DNA of 64,000 nucleotides from Spirilliplanes yamanashiensis (GTDB lineage: Bacteria > Actinomycetota > Actinomycetes > Mycobacteriales > Micromonosporaceae): assembly GCF_016863475.1 (NCBI RefSeq), contig NZ_BOOY01000037.1, positions 1 to 64,000 of the forward strand, read 5' to 3'. Shown piece after piece: positions 28,113-36,109 of this stretch; position 1 is the stretch's first letter, and every line of letters starts with the position of its first letter. The notes under the pieces are model-generated. The model saw only the letters and a program-made list of their open reading frames with translations, made no database searches and was not told the origin of the DNA. Both the position numbers and the translations under genes were made by a program.

Positions 28113-28352
28113 TCAGGCGACGCGCGCGCGGGCGTCGTCCACCAGGGCGACCAGGTCGCCGACCGTGCGGGCGCCGGCCACGTCGCCGTCGTCCACGGCC
28201 ACGCCGAGGTCCTTCTGCACGGCCAGCGCGACCTCCAGCAGGGCGAGCGAGTCCAGGCCGATGCTCTCCAGGGCCACCTCGGGGCCGAGCTTGTCGGCGT
28301 CGACACCCGAGACGGTGGCCAGGACCCCGGCGACGGCGGTGTGCGTGTTCAT
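28113..28352 (-). CDS. Acyl carrier protein
   Basis: A 79-residue free-standing ACP. The phosphopantetheine serine is Ser35 in the motif GLDSLALLEV, preceded by the usual helix-I and loop pattern. The start ATG at 28352 follows GAAGGGAACC and lies 23 bp after the KAS III stop, so the two are co-transcribed. It is not near a full fatty-acid synthase cluster. A dedicated role in building or carrying an acyl group for this sugar block is inferred. Confidence 0.92.
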   Translation of the reverse strand: MNTHTAVAGVLATVSGVDADKLGPEVALESIGLDSLALLEVALAVQKDLGVAVDDGDVAGARTVGDLVALVDDARARVA

Positions 28353-28375
28353 GGTGGTTCCCTTCGGTGGACGGG

Positions 28376-29371
28376 TCAGGCGGGCGTGACGGCGGGCCAG
28401 GTCAGCGCGGTCGCGCCCCAGGCCAGGCCGCCGCCGAACGCGGCGAGCAGCACGAAGTGCCCCGGCAGCAGGGTGCCGTCGGTGACCGCGTCGCACAGCG
28501 CCAGCGGGATCGAGGCGGCCGAGGTGTTGGCGACCCGGTCGATGTTCATCACGACCCGGTCCTCCGGCACGTCCAGCTGGCCGGCGACGGCGCGCAGGAT
28601 GCGGGCGTTGGCCTGGTGCCCGACGAACCGGTCGACGTCGGCGGCCGTGCGGCCCAGCCGGGTCAGCACCGTGCGGGACGAGTCGGCCATGTGCGTGACG
28701 GCCGAGGTGAACACCTGGCGGCCCTGCATCGTGAAGTACATGCCGGCCGGGTCCGCCGGGACGCCGCCCGAGCGCTGCCGCGCCCCGCCGCCCGGCACCG
28801 TGATGAGGTCGGCGCCCTCGCCGTCGCTGCCCAGGTCGAACGCCGTCAGCGCGCCCGGCTCGGCGGCGGCCCCCGAGCGCAGCACGACCGCGCCCGCGCC
28901 GTCGCCGAACAGCGGGGCGGTGGTGCGGTCGGCCGGGTCGAGGATGCTGGAGTAGACGTCGGCGCCGATCACCAGCACGCTGCCGGCGATCCCGCCGGTC
29001 ACCAGCGCGGCGCCGGTGGCCAGGCCGTACAGGAAGCCCGCGCACACGGCGTTCAGGTCGTAGGCGGCCACGCCGCCCAGCCCCAGCCGGGACGCCACCC
29101 CCGGCGCGGTGGCCGGCATCGGGTGGTCGGGCGTGGTCGTGGCGACGAGCACGGTGTCGACGGCGTCCAGGCCGGCGGACTTGAGCGCCCGCGCCCCCGC
29201 CTCGACGGCCAGGTCCGCGGTGGACACGCCCGGGTCGACGACGTGCCGCTGCCGGATGCCGGTGCGGCTCTGGATCCACTGGTCGTCCACGCCGAGCCGG
29301 TCGGCCAGCTCGGCGTTGGTCACGATGGTCGGCGGGAGCCAGGCTCCGATGCCGGCAAGTACGGCTGTCAT
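28376..29371 (-). CDS. 3-oxoacyl-ACP synthase III (FabH-like)
   Basis: A 331-residue KAS III. The catalytic triad is complete: Cys110 (DLNAVCAGF), His252 (GHQAN) and Asn282 (ANTSAASI). This triad fits a decarboxylative condensing enzyme that joins an acyl-CoA starter to malonyl-ACP, and the ACP is the next gene. Some KAS III relatives instead transfer acyl groups to sugars or amines; the intact Asn favours condensation. ATG 29371 is preferred, with GAGGGG upstream; an in-frame GTG at 29383 is possible. The promoter region is shared with the acetyltransferase gene and contains a long inverted repeat. Confidence 0.9.
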   Translation of the reverse strand: MTAVLAGIGAWLPPTIVTNAELADRLGVDDQWIQSRTGIRQRHVVDPGVSTADLAVEAGARALKSAGLDAVDTVLVATTTPDHPMPATAPGVASRLGLGGVAAYDLNAVCAGFLYGLATGAALVTGGIAGSVLVIGADVYSSILDPADRTTAPLFGDGAGAVVLRSGAAAEPGALTAFDLGSDGEGADLITVPGGGARQRSGGVPADPAGMYFTMQGRQVFTSAVTHMADSSRTVLTRLGRTAADVDRFVGHQANARILRAVAGQLDVPEDRVVMNIDRVANTSAASIPLALCDAVTDGTLLPGHFVLLAAFGGGLAWGATALTWPAVTPA

Positions 29372-29395
29372 GTCAGCGCTCACCCCTCGTGTCCT

Positions 29396-29430
29396 GCAAC
29401 GAGCGACGTGCGGGTGACGTTGCTCGTTGC
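29396..29430. promoter_or_regulatory. 13-bp inverted repeat, candidate operator
   Basis: Arms 29396-29408 and 29418-29430 are complementary at 12 of 13 positions, the exception being a G/T pair, around a 9-nt spacer. The outer nine bases GCAACGAGC / GCTCGTTGC are perfect. It lies between the divergent KAS III and acetyltransferase starts, as expected for a dimeric repressor site. Confidence 0.55.
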
Positions 29431-29477
29431 GTATCCCGACGGCGTCGCGGACGCACGCCGCGGCCGGGAGGAGTGCG

Positions 29478-29981
29478 ATGCTGCGGGCAGCCACGGAGGA
29501 CGACGTCGAGGCGATCCGGCGGTGGCGCAACCACCCCGAGGTCCGCCGGCACTTCATCCACACCGCCGTGATCGAGCCGGAGCAGCACCGGCTGTGGTGG
29601 AAGCGGGTCCAGGCCGACCCGTCGGCGCGAGTGCTCGTCCACGAGCACGCCGGGACGCCCGCGGGCGTCGTCACCATCACCGGCCACGACCCGGTGGCCC
29701 GCACCGCGGAGTGGGGGTTCTTCCTCGACGTGGACGGCCTGCGCGATCGCGGCACGCTGTTCGGAGCCTGGGTGGAGCTGGAGCGGGCGGCGATCCGGTA
29801 CGCGTTCGGCGAGCTGGGCCTGTCCGTCCTGGGTGGCCGGACGCTGTCCTCCAACGCCGCGGTGCTGGAGCTGCACCGGCGGCACGGGTTCGTGCCGGTG
29901 CCGGAGCGCTGCTACACCGTGGAGATCGACGGCCGCCCGGCCGAGGTGGTCTGGATGGAGCGCCGTGCCGCATCGGCGTGA
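29478..29981 (+). CDS. GNAT N-acetyltransferase, amino-sugar type
   Basis: A 167-residue GNAT. The N-terminal WRNHPEVRRHF and the HRLWWKRV segment resemble PseH/WecD-type enzymes that acetylate 4-amino sugars on nucleotide carriers. The AcCoA-binding region lies around LFGAWVELERAAIRYAF, and SSNAAVLELHRRHGFVPV is the typical C-terminal GNAT block. The start ATG follows GGAGGAG. It could acetylate the dTDP-4-amino-4,6-dideoxyhexose made by the WecE-type enzyme, which would complete a WecE-WecD-like pair; this is inference. The larger acyl group implied by KAS III/ACP could be its alternative donor. Confidence 0.82.
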   Translation: MLRAATEDDVEAIRRWRNHPEVRRHFIHTAVIEPEQHRLWWKRVQADPSARVLVHEHAGTPAGVVTITGHDPVARTAEWGFFLDVDGLRDRGTLFGAWVELERAAIRYAFGELGLSVLGGRTLSSNAAVLELHRRHGFVPVPERCYTVEIDGRPAEVVWMERRAASA

Positions 29982-30021
29982 GCGGACCCGGGAATGCACG
30001 CCCTATTTGTCTGATTGTTGG

Positions 30022-30027
30022 TAGTTT
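30022..30027 (+). promoter_or_regulatory. -10 hexamer of GT-C paralogue 2, leaderless
   Basis: TAGTTT ends six nucleotides before the GTG at 30034, within an unusually AT-rich stretch for this window (30000-30027). Confidence 0.5.
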
Positions 30028-30033
30028 GCCGCC

Positions 30034-32406
30034 GTGACAGCTTCGCTCGCGCCGCCGCCCGCCCCGGCGACGGCGCCGCCCCCCGCCGTGCCGCACCAGC
30101 CCGGCCCCGACGAGAACGGCAGCCCCGTGCGCGGGCTGCGCTGGCACCGCTGGCTGCCCGCGCCCGCCGTCGCGCTGCCGATCCTGGCGCTCGTGCACCA
30201 CTACGGCGTCGCCCGGTCCGACCTGGCGCTGTTCGGCGCCTACGTGGCGCTGGGCATCGCCGTGCCCGGCACCCTGCTGTGGCGGGCCGCCCGCCGCCGG
30301 TCCGGCTCGCTCGCCGAGGACCTGGCGCCCGGCCTCGCCGTCGGCTACGCCGTCGAGGTCGTCGCCTACCTCGTCGCCCGGGCCGCCGGCGCGCCCCGGC
30401 TCGTCGTCGTCGCGCCCGCCGTGGTGCTGCTCGCGTTCCTCGCCGTCCCGCGGCTGCGCCGGTACTGGCGCACCGACCGCGGCGTCACCGGCCCCGGCGC
30501 CGGCTGGCTGTGGGCGATGGCCGGCATCGTCGGCGCGCTGCTCGCCTGGAGCTGCGTCACCTACCTGCGCACCCGCGGCGCCGTCTACAACTTCGCCGAC
30601 GGCGACCTGCCGTTCCACCTCGCGCTCATCGGCGAGGCCCGGCACCACGTGCCGCCGCAGGTGCCGTGGGTGGCGGGGGAGCCGCTGCAGTACCACTGGT
30701 ACGGCTACCTGCACCTCGCGGCGACCAGCTGGGTCACCGGCATCGAGCCCGAGACGATCCTGCTCAAGCTCTACTTCCTGCCGCTGCTCGCCGCGCTGCC
30801 CCTGCTCGTCGCCTCCGCCGCCCGGCGCATCTTCGGCGGCTGGTGGACCGGCGTGCTGGCCGCCGGCATCTGCCTGTTCGGCGTCGCGCCCGAGCTGTAC
30901 CGGTGGCCGCTGTTCGACCCGTACCGGTTCCCGCGCCCCGGCCCCGTCGACGACGGGACGCTGCTGCGCGAGGCCACCTGGATCAGCATCACGCAGACCT
31001 TCGCGGCCGTCGTCTGCGTCCCGCTCGTGGTGGTGCTCGTCGACCTGCTGCGCCGCCGCGACTCCGGCTGGCGGCCGTGGACGCTCGTCGTGCTGCTGGT
31101 CGCCGTCATGACCGGCGCCAAGGCCACCTACCTGCCGATCCTGCTGTGCGGGCTGCTCGCCGTCGTCGTCCTCGGCCTGCCGGCCCACCGCCGGCTCAAC
31201 CTGCCCGCCCTGGCCGCCGCCGGCGTCGTCCTCGCCGCCGCCGTGTTCTCGCAGGTGGTGCTGCTCAAGGCGTCCCCGAACGGGCTGCTGCTCGACCCGC
31301 TGGGCAGCATGAACCTCGCCGAGGTCGCCCGCGTGACCGGCCTGTACCTGCTGCCGCTGTCCGGCGCCGCGCTCGCCGTGGTCACCGCGCTCACCGTGCT
31401 GGCCTGGGTGGTCGTGTGGTCCGGCATCCTCGGCGCGCTCGGCGGCCGGCGCTGGGGCGACCCCGCGTACGGGCTGCTCACCGGCGCCGGCATCGCCGGG
31501 ATGGGCGTCGTGCTCGTCTTCCAGCACTACGGCAACGGCCAGACCTGGTTCCTCATCGCCGCCCGCCCGTACCTGTCGCTCGCCGCCGCCGGCGGCATCG
31601 CCGCGCTCGTGCGGTCCGCCGGCGCCGACCGCCGCGTCGCCCGCGGCCTGTTCGCCGGCGCGGCGGCCGCGGGCGCGGCGCTCGCCGTCTACATCGTGGC
31701 CACCGGCCGCCCGGTCACCCCGAAGGTCGGCCTCGACGGCCCGGAGGCCACGGTCGAGATCGTGGCCGGGCCGTACGCCGCGCTGCTGGTCGGCCTCGCC
31801 GCCGCGGCGCTGTTCCTGTGGCTGGCCGGCCGCCGCTACCGCACGGTGCGCCGCCTCGGCCTCGCCCTGCTCGCCGTGTGCGCCCTGGCCACCAGCGCCC
31901 CGGCCGCCGTCGACGCCGTCGCCCGCGACGTGCGGGTGGCCGCCGCCGACGGCTTCCGTCCGGTCGAGCTGATGCGCTCGGACATGCCCCGCGGCGCCCG
32001 CAAGGCCGGCCGTTGGCTGCGCGACCACTCGCGCCCGGCCGACCTGGTCGCCACCAACGGGCACTGCCGCCAGCCCACCTGCGACAGCCTGCACTTCTGG
32101 TTCACGGCGTTCGCCGAGCGCCGGTTCCTCGTCGAGGGCTGGGGGTTCACGGCCAAGGCCAACGAGATGTACGGCGTGACGGGCGAGCCCCCGGTGCACA
32201 CCGCCTTCTGGGACCCGGTGCGCCTCAACCACAACGACGCGGTCTTCCACACCCCGAGCGCGGCGGCCGCCGGCCGGCTGCGCGAGGTCTACGGCGTGCG
32301 CTGGCTGTTCGTCGACGAGTCCGATCCGAAGCTGTCGCCGGCGGTGGGCCGGTACGCGCGCCTGCGCGTCCGCTTCGGCGACTGCGCGATCTACGAGCTG
32401 CGCTGA
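30034..32406 (+). CDS. GT-C-like polytopic membrane protein, paralogue 2
   Basis: At 790 residues it matches paralogue 1 (25696-28062) from end to end: same Pro-rich N-terminus, LRWHRWLPAP start of the membrane part, DLPFHLALIGEARHH, VPWVAGEPLQYHWYGYL, VAVMTGAKATYLPILLCG and the C-terminal HCRQ..CDSLHFWFTAF and RRFLVEGWGFTAKAN. The gene has its own leaderless-type promoter. Two paralogues may transfer different sugars, or the same sugar to different acceptors, on the outer face of the membrane. The end overlaps the convergent VOC gene by 16 bp. The duplication is old, since many positions differ. Confidence 0.85.
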   Translation: MTASLAPPPAPATAPPPAVPHQPGPDENGSPVRGLRWHRWLPAPAVALPILALVHHYGVARSDLALFGAYVALGIAVPGTLLWRAARRRSGSLAEDLAPGLAVGYAVEVVAYLVARAAGAPRLVVVAPAVVLLAFLAVPRLRRYWRTDRGVTGPGAGWLWAMAGIVGALLAWSCVTYLRTRGAVYNFADGDLPFHLALIGEARHHVPPQVPWVAGEPLQYHWYGYLHLAATSWVTGIEPETILLKLYFLPLLAALPLLVASAARRIFGGWWTGVLAAGICLFGVAPELYRWPLFDPYRFPRPGPVDDGTLLREATWISITQTFAAVVCVPLVVVLVDLLRRRDSGWRPWTLVVLLVAVMTGAKATYLPILLCGLLAVVVLGLPAHRRLNLPALAAAGVVLAAAVFSQVVLLKASPNGLLLDPLGSMNLAEVARVTGLYLLPLSGAALAVVTALTVLAWVVVWSGILGALGGRRWGDPAYGLLTGAGIAGMGVVLVFQHYGNGQTWFLIAARPYLSLAAAGGIAALVRSAGADRRVARGLFAGAAAAGAALAVYIVATGRPVTPKVGLDGPEATVEIVAGPYAALLVGLAAAALFLWLAGRRYRTVRRLGLALLAVCALATSAPAAVDAVARDVRVAAADGFRPVELMRSDMPRGARKAGRWLRDHSRPADLVATNGHCRQPTCDSLHFWFTAFAERRFLVEGWGFTAKANEMYGVTGEPPVHTAFWDPVRLNHNDAVFHTPSAAAAGRLREVYGVRWLFVDESDPKLSPAVGRYARLRVRFGDCAIYELR

Positions 32407-32750
32407 TCCTCGGCGGGCCCGCCGCCGAGGCCGATCTCGTTGCCGTCCGGGTCGCGGTAGGTGACCTTGCGGACGCCGTTGTCGTACGTCTCGCGCAGCA
32501 CCGGCTCGATGCCCCGCCCGGCGACGGCGGCGACGCGCTCGTCGAGGTCGTCCACGAACAGGGTCTGCAGGCCGTGGCCGGCGTGCGGAGGCTTCAGCTC
32601 GATGTAGACGTAGCGGTGCTCGGCGAGCTCCCACACCGCCTCGGTGTCGTTGGGCAGGAACGCGGGCGGGCCGCCGAGGAACCGCTCGTACCAGTCCCGC
32701 GCGGCCGGCAGGTCGCTGACGCAGATCCCCGCGAACAGGTCGAGAGCCAT
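32391..32750 (-). CDS. VOC (glyoxalase-like) family protein
   Basis: A 119-residue single-domain protein starting MALDLFAGICVSDLPAARDW and ending with TYRDPDGNEIGLG, the standard pattern of two beta-alpha-beta-beta-beta units. Members include glyoxalases, dioxygenases and antibiotic-binding proteins; no substrate can be assigned. The ATG has a TAGGCT hexamer six bases upstream. The gene is convergent with GT-C paralogue 2 and may be a bystander in the sugar block. Confidence 0.82.
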   Translation of the reverse strand: MALDLFAGICVSDLPAARDWYERFLGGPPAFLPNDTEAVWELAEHRYVYIELKPPHAGHGLQTLFVDDLDERVAAVAGRGIEPVLRETYDNGVRKVTYRDPDGNEIGLGGGPAEDQRSS

Positions 32751-32756
32751 GCGGTC

Positions 32757-32762
32757 AGCCTA
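32757..32762 (-). promoter_or_regulatory. -10 hexamer of VOC gene, leaderless
   Basis: On the minus strand, TAGGCT ends six nucleotides before the ATG at 32750. Confidence 0.45.
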
Positions 32763-32763
32763 G

Positions 32764-33750
32764 TCAGCCGGCGGTGCTCCCGGCGTAGTCGCGGGCCGGG
32801 CCGGCGGGGGCGGGGACGGTGGCCGCGGGGCGCGGGTCGGCGGCGGCGCGGATCACGTACGTCGGGCGGCCCTGGCCGTTGGTGTGCACGCGACCCAGGT
32901 ACTCGCCCAGCGTGCCGATCGCGATCATCTGGGCGGACGCGAACAGGCTGACCAGCGACGCCACGGTGGTGAACCCGGCGACGGTGGTCTGCCCGCTGAA
33001 GTAGAGGAACAGCACCCGGGCGAGCAGGGCGAACCCGAGCAGCCCGACGGCGGCCCCGAGGTAGGTGACCAGCCGCAGCGGGGCGGTCGAGTAGCCGAGC
33101 ACCATGTTGACGGTGTGCTGGACCAGCTTGCGGAACGTGTAGCCCGACTCGCCCTCGGCGCGCTCGTCCATCCGCACGGTGACCGCGGTGATGTGGGTGG
33201 TGCCCCACGACAGCGCGACGTCGAGGCAGGCGTGCGGGCCGTTGAGGGTGGTGAAGCCGTCGCGCAGGAAGGTGCGGAACGCGCGGAAGGCGCTGAGCTG
33301 CCGGGCGTCCCGGACGGCCATCACGCGCTCCATCGCGGCCTTGGCCAGCCGCGAGCTGAAGCTGCGGCCGGCGCCGTGCTCCTCCTCGGCGGCCACGCCG
33401 TAGACCAGGTCGACGTCCTCGGTGAGGGCCGCCAGCAGCGCGGGGATCTCCTCCGGCGGGTGCTGCAGGTCGTCGTCCATCGTGACCGTGACGTCGTGCC
33501 GGGCGGCGCGCACGCCGGCGACCAGGGCGTTGTGCTGGCCGTAGTTGCGGCTGAGCCGCACCGCCCCGACGTGCGGGTGGCTGCGCTGCAGCTCCAGCGC
33601 GGTGGTCCAGGTGGCCCGGTCGCCGCCGTCCACCACGAGCACGACCTCGTAGCCGGCCACCGCGGTGCTCAGCACGTCCTCGAGGCGCGCGACCAGCGCG
33701 GGCAGCGTCGCCGAGGACCGGTAACAGGGGACGACGACGGAGACGTACAC
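32764..33750 (-). CDS. Polyprenyl-phosphate glycosyltransferase, GT2 (GtrB/ArnC/DPM1-like)
   Basis: A 328-residue GT-A enzyme. The N-terminus is VYVSVVVPCYRSSATL. The metal-binding block is MDDDLQHPPEEIP, the form found in ArnC and GtrB, which transfer a nucleotide-activated sugar to undecaprenyl or polyprenyl phosphate. Two C-terminal membrane helices (about 220-290) anchor it at the inner face. The GTG start at 33750 has AGGAG seven bases upstream, so the in-frame extension to 33846 is rejected. It is divergent from a GtrA-like gene, its usual functional partner. The natural donor is probably the dTDP-amino sugar made by this block, by inference. Confidence 0.9.
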   Translation of the reverse strand: MYVSVVVPCYRSSATLPALVARLEDVLSTAVAGYEVVLVVDGGDRATWTTALELQRSHPHVGAVRLSRNYGQHNALVAGVRAARHDVTVTMDDDLQHPPEEIPALLAALTEDVDLVYGVAAEEEHGAGRSFSSRLAKAAMERVMAVRDARQLSAFRAFRTFLRDGFTTLNGPHACLDVALSWGTTHITAVTVRMDERAEGESGYTFRKLVQHTVNMVLGYSTAPLRLVTYLGAAVGLLGFALLARVLFLYFSGQTTVAGFTTVASLVSLFASAQMIAIGTLGEYLGRVHTNGQGRPTYVIRAAADPRPAATVPAPAGPARDYAGSTAG

Positions 33751-33844
33751 GTGGCAACTCCTCGGTGAGGCGGTGAACCGGTTTTCATCCTGGTACACCT
33801 TTGCCAACGATTTCCGTGCTATCTCTGTAATGTACCCTCGCGCC

Positions 33845-34393
33845 ATGAGTGCGATATTTGTCCGCTTGGTGGCCGACCGGCGCGTCCGGTACCTGTGCGC
33901 CGGCGGGATCGCGGCCGTGCTCTACTACGCCGCCTTCGCGGCCGGCTGGGCGCTCACCGCGCACCGGCTGCCGTACCTGCTCATCGCCGTGCTGGCCAAC
34001 CTCGTGACGGCCCCGCCCATCTACCAGCTCTACCGGCGCCTCGTCTTCCGGGCGACCGGGCCCTGGCTGGCCGGGTTCCTCAAGTTCTACGTGCTCGCCG
34101 TCGGCAGCCTGCTGTTCACGCTCGTCGGCCTGCCGCTGCTGGTCGAGGCCCTGCACCTGCACGTGCTGCTCGCGCAGGCGATCGTGCTGGTCGTCTCGCC
34201 CCTGATCAACTACCAGCTCAGCCGGGTGTGGGCCTTCCGGGGCGCCCCGGAAGGCCCGTCCACTCAGGCGCCCTTGCGGGCCTCCACCACGAACCCGCTG
34301 GCCAGCACGCCGGCCTCCGGGTGCCGGGCGAGCAGCACGTCCACGATCTTGAGCGGCGACAGCACCCACATCAGCGGCACCAGCGCCCGGTAG
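33845..34393 (+). CDS. GtrA-like membrane protein
   Basis: The first about 135 residues form four membrane helices in the GtrA pattern (VRYLCAGGIAAVLYYAAF at the start, SPLINYQLSRVWAFR at the end). GtrA proteins are thought to help flip polyprenyl-phosphate sugars across the membrane, usually beside a GT2. Here the frame continues about 48 residues past the normal end, through the 3' end of the convergent methyltransferase gene (34264-34393). The tail is Ser/Thr-rich and looks like antisense read-through, as if the original stop was lost. ATG 33845 is chosen; ATG 33830 is an alternative. Confidence 0.8.
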   Translation: MSAIFVRLVADRRVRYLCAGGIAAVLYYAAFAAGWALTAHRLPYLLIAVLANLVTAPPIYQLYRRLVFRATGPWLAGFLKFYVLAVGSLLFTLVGLPLLVEALHLHVLLAQAIVLVVSPLINYQLSRVWAFRGAPEGPSTQAPLRASTTNPLASTPASGCRASSTSTILSGDSTHISGTSAR

Positions 34394-35127
34394 AGCCGCC
34401 GGCTGCCGAACGACAGCGCCAGCGCCAGCCACTCCTGCAGCACCCACAGCAGGCCCGACGTCGGGCCCGCGCCGACCCGCACGTCCACCGCCGCGAAGTC
34501 GCCGAACAGTGTGGCCAGGCCCGCGTTCGTGTAGCGCTGGTAGTCGTGCGGCGAGGCGTGGAACGGCTGCATGAACGGCACGAAGCAGAGCACCCGGCCA
34601 CCCGGGGCGAGCACCCGGTGCATCTCGCGCACGTGCGCCGCCGGGTCCGGCACGTGCTCCAGCACGGCCACGCTCACCACGCCGTCCACCGCGCCGTCGC
34701 GCAGCGGCAGCGCCCGCAGGTCGGTGACCAGGTCCACGTTGGCGTACGAGCCGCCGTCCACGCAGGCCACCCGCGGGTCGTAGCGGTTCGTGCCGCAGCC
34801 CAGGTCGACCACCAGCTGCGCGTCCAGGTCGAAGCTGCGCAGGAACGGCCGCACGAAGTCGCGCGTCAGTACCGGCGCGAGCGCCGAGATGGCCGCAGGG
34901 TACAGCTTGCCCAGGCGCTGCTTGGCCGTCTCCTTGAGCCGGTTCAGCGGGTCGGAGCGCAGCTCCGCCTCGCCGAAGCCGCCGAAGTGCAGCCGCCGCC
35001 CCTGCCGGTGCCCGGCCGCGCCGCACGCCGTGCAGCGCAGGTCGGCGTCCAGCTCGCCGCGGCACCGCGGGCACGCCAGCACCCGCTCCAGCGGGTTCGC
35101 CGGCGGCGCGGGAATCGTCACGGACAT
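34264..35127 (-). CDS. SAM-dependent methyltransferase with N-terminal zinc ribbon
   Basis: A 287-residue protein. Residues 19-35 hold CPRC...CTAC, a Trm112-like zinc ribbon. The methyltransferase domain follows with VVDLGCGTNRYDPR near 108, AVLEHVPDP and LAPGGRVLCFVP. A hydrophobic C-terminal region may contact membrane or lipid. The ATG lies one base after the rfbB stop (TGAGATG), so it is translated with the dTDP-sugar genes and may methylate the sugar or a lipid-linked glycan. The 3' end is overlapped by the tail of the GtrA-like gene. Confidence 0.85.
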   Translation of the reverse strand: MSVTIPAPPANPLERVLACPRCRGELDADLRCTACGAAGHRQGRRLHFGGFGEAELRSDPLNRLKETAKQRLGKLYPAAISALAPVLTRDFVRPFLRSFDLDAQLVVDLGCGTNRYDPRVACVDGGSYANVDLVTDLRALPLRDGAVDGVVSVAVLEHVPDPAAHVREMHRVLAPGGRVLCFVPFMQPFHASPHDYQRYTNAGLATLFGDFAAVDVRVGAGPTSGLLWVLQEWLALALSFGSRRLYRALVPLMWVLSPLKIVDVLLARHPEAGVLASGFVVEARKGA

Positions 35128-35128
35128 C

Positions 35129-36109
35129 TCAGGCTCCCCTCCCGCCCTTGAGCGGGCGCCACCAGGACTCGTTCTCGCGGTACCACCGCACCGTCTCGGC
35201 CAGCCCGGCCGCGAAGTCGACGGCCGGCGCGTAGCCCAGCTCAGCCAGCTTGCTGATCTTCACCGAGTAGCGGCGGTCGTGGCCCGGCCGGTCGGCGACG
35301 CGGCGGACCATCGACCAGTCCGCCCCGCACGCGTCCAGCAGCCGGCCGGTCAGCTCCTCGTTGGTCAGCTCCGTGCCGCCGCCGATGTTGTAGACCTCGC
35401 CCGGCTCGCCCTTGGCCAGCACCAGCCGGATGCCCCGGCAGTGGTCGGCCACGTGCAGCCAGTCGCGCACGTTCAGGCCGTCGCCGTACAGCGGCACCGG
35501 CAGCCCGTCGAGCAGGTTCGTCACGAACAGCGGGATGAGCTTCTCGGGGTACTGGTACGGCCCGTAGTTGTTGGAGCAGCGGGTGATCCGCACGTCCATG
35601 CCGTACGTCCGGTGGTACGAGCGGCACAGCAGGTCGGCGCCCGCCTTGGCCGCCGCGTACGGCGAGTTCGGCAGCAGCGGGTCCGTCTCCGGCCACGAGC
35701 CGCGGTCGATCGAGCCGTACACCTCGTCGGTGGAGACCTGCAGGAACGTCGTCACGCCCGCGGCGCGCGACGCCTCCAGCAGCTGGTGCACGCCGAGCAC
35801 GTTGCTGCGCAGGAACGCCGACGAGTCGCTGATCGAGCGGTCCACGTGGGTCTCGGCGGCGAAGTTGACCACCACGTCGAACCCGGGCAGCAGGTCGGCG
35901 AGCAGCGCGCCGTCGGCGATGTCGCCGTGCACGAACGCGTACCGCGGGTGCTGCGCCACGCCCGCCAGGTTGGCGAGGTTGCCGGCGTACGTGAGCTTGT
36001 CCAGCACGGTGACGCGCGCGTCCTCGAAGCCGGGGCAGTCGCCGCCGAGCAGGTCGCGCACGAACTGGGAACCGATGAACCCGGCGCCGCCGGTGACCAG
36101 GACCCTCAC
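35129..36109 (-). CDS. rfbB: dTDP-glucose 4,6-dehydratase
   Basis: An extended short-chain dehydrogenase/reductase of 326 residues that converts dTDP-glucose to dTDP-4-keto-6-deoxyglucose with bound NAD+. It shows GGAGFIG at 7-13, catalytic Thr127-Asp128-Glu129 in STDEVYGS and Tyr151-Lys155 (YAAAK). RCSNNYGPYQYPEKLIP follows, typical of RmlB. GTG start, overlapping the rfbA stop by GTGA. The product is the substrate of the WecE-type aminotransferase. No rmlC or rmlD is present in the block, so rhamnose is not the likely end product here. Confidence 0.95.
   Translation of the reverse strand: MRVLVTGGAGFIGSQFVRDLLGGDCPGFEDARVTVLDKLTYAGNLANLAGVAQHPRYAFVHGDIADGALLADLLPGFDVVVNFAAETHVDRSISDSSAFLRSNVLGVHQLLEASRAAGVTTFLQVSTDEVYGSIDRGSWPETDPLLPNSPYAAAKAGADLLCRSYHRTYGMDVRITRCSNNYGPYQYPEKLIPLFVTNLLDGLPVPLYGDGLNVRDWLHVADHCRGIRLVLAKGEPGEVYNIGGGTELTNEELTGRLLDACGADWSMVRRVADRPGHDRRYSVKISKLAELGYAPAVDFAAGLAETVRWYRENESWWRPLKGGRGA

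Noticed and set aside
29677-32634. 985-residue minus-strand frame opposite GT-C paralogue 2
   Set aside because: It contains VOC-like residues only where it crosses the real VOC gene in another frame; the rest is a shadow.
33751-33846. In-frame N-terminal extension of the GT2 gene to 33846
   Set aside because: AGGAG lies seven bases before GTG 33750 and the GT2 fold begins there; the extension is not typical of the family.
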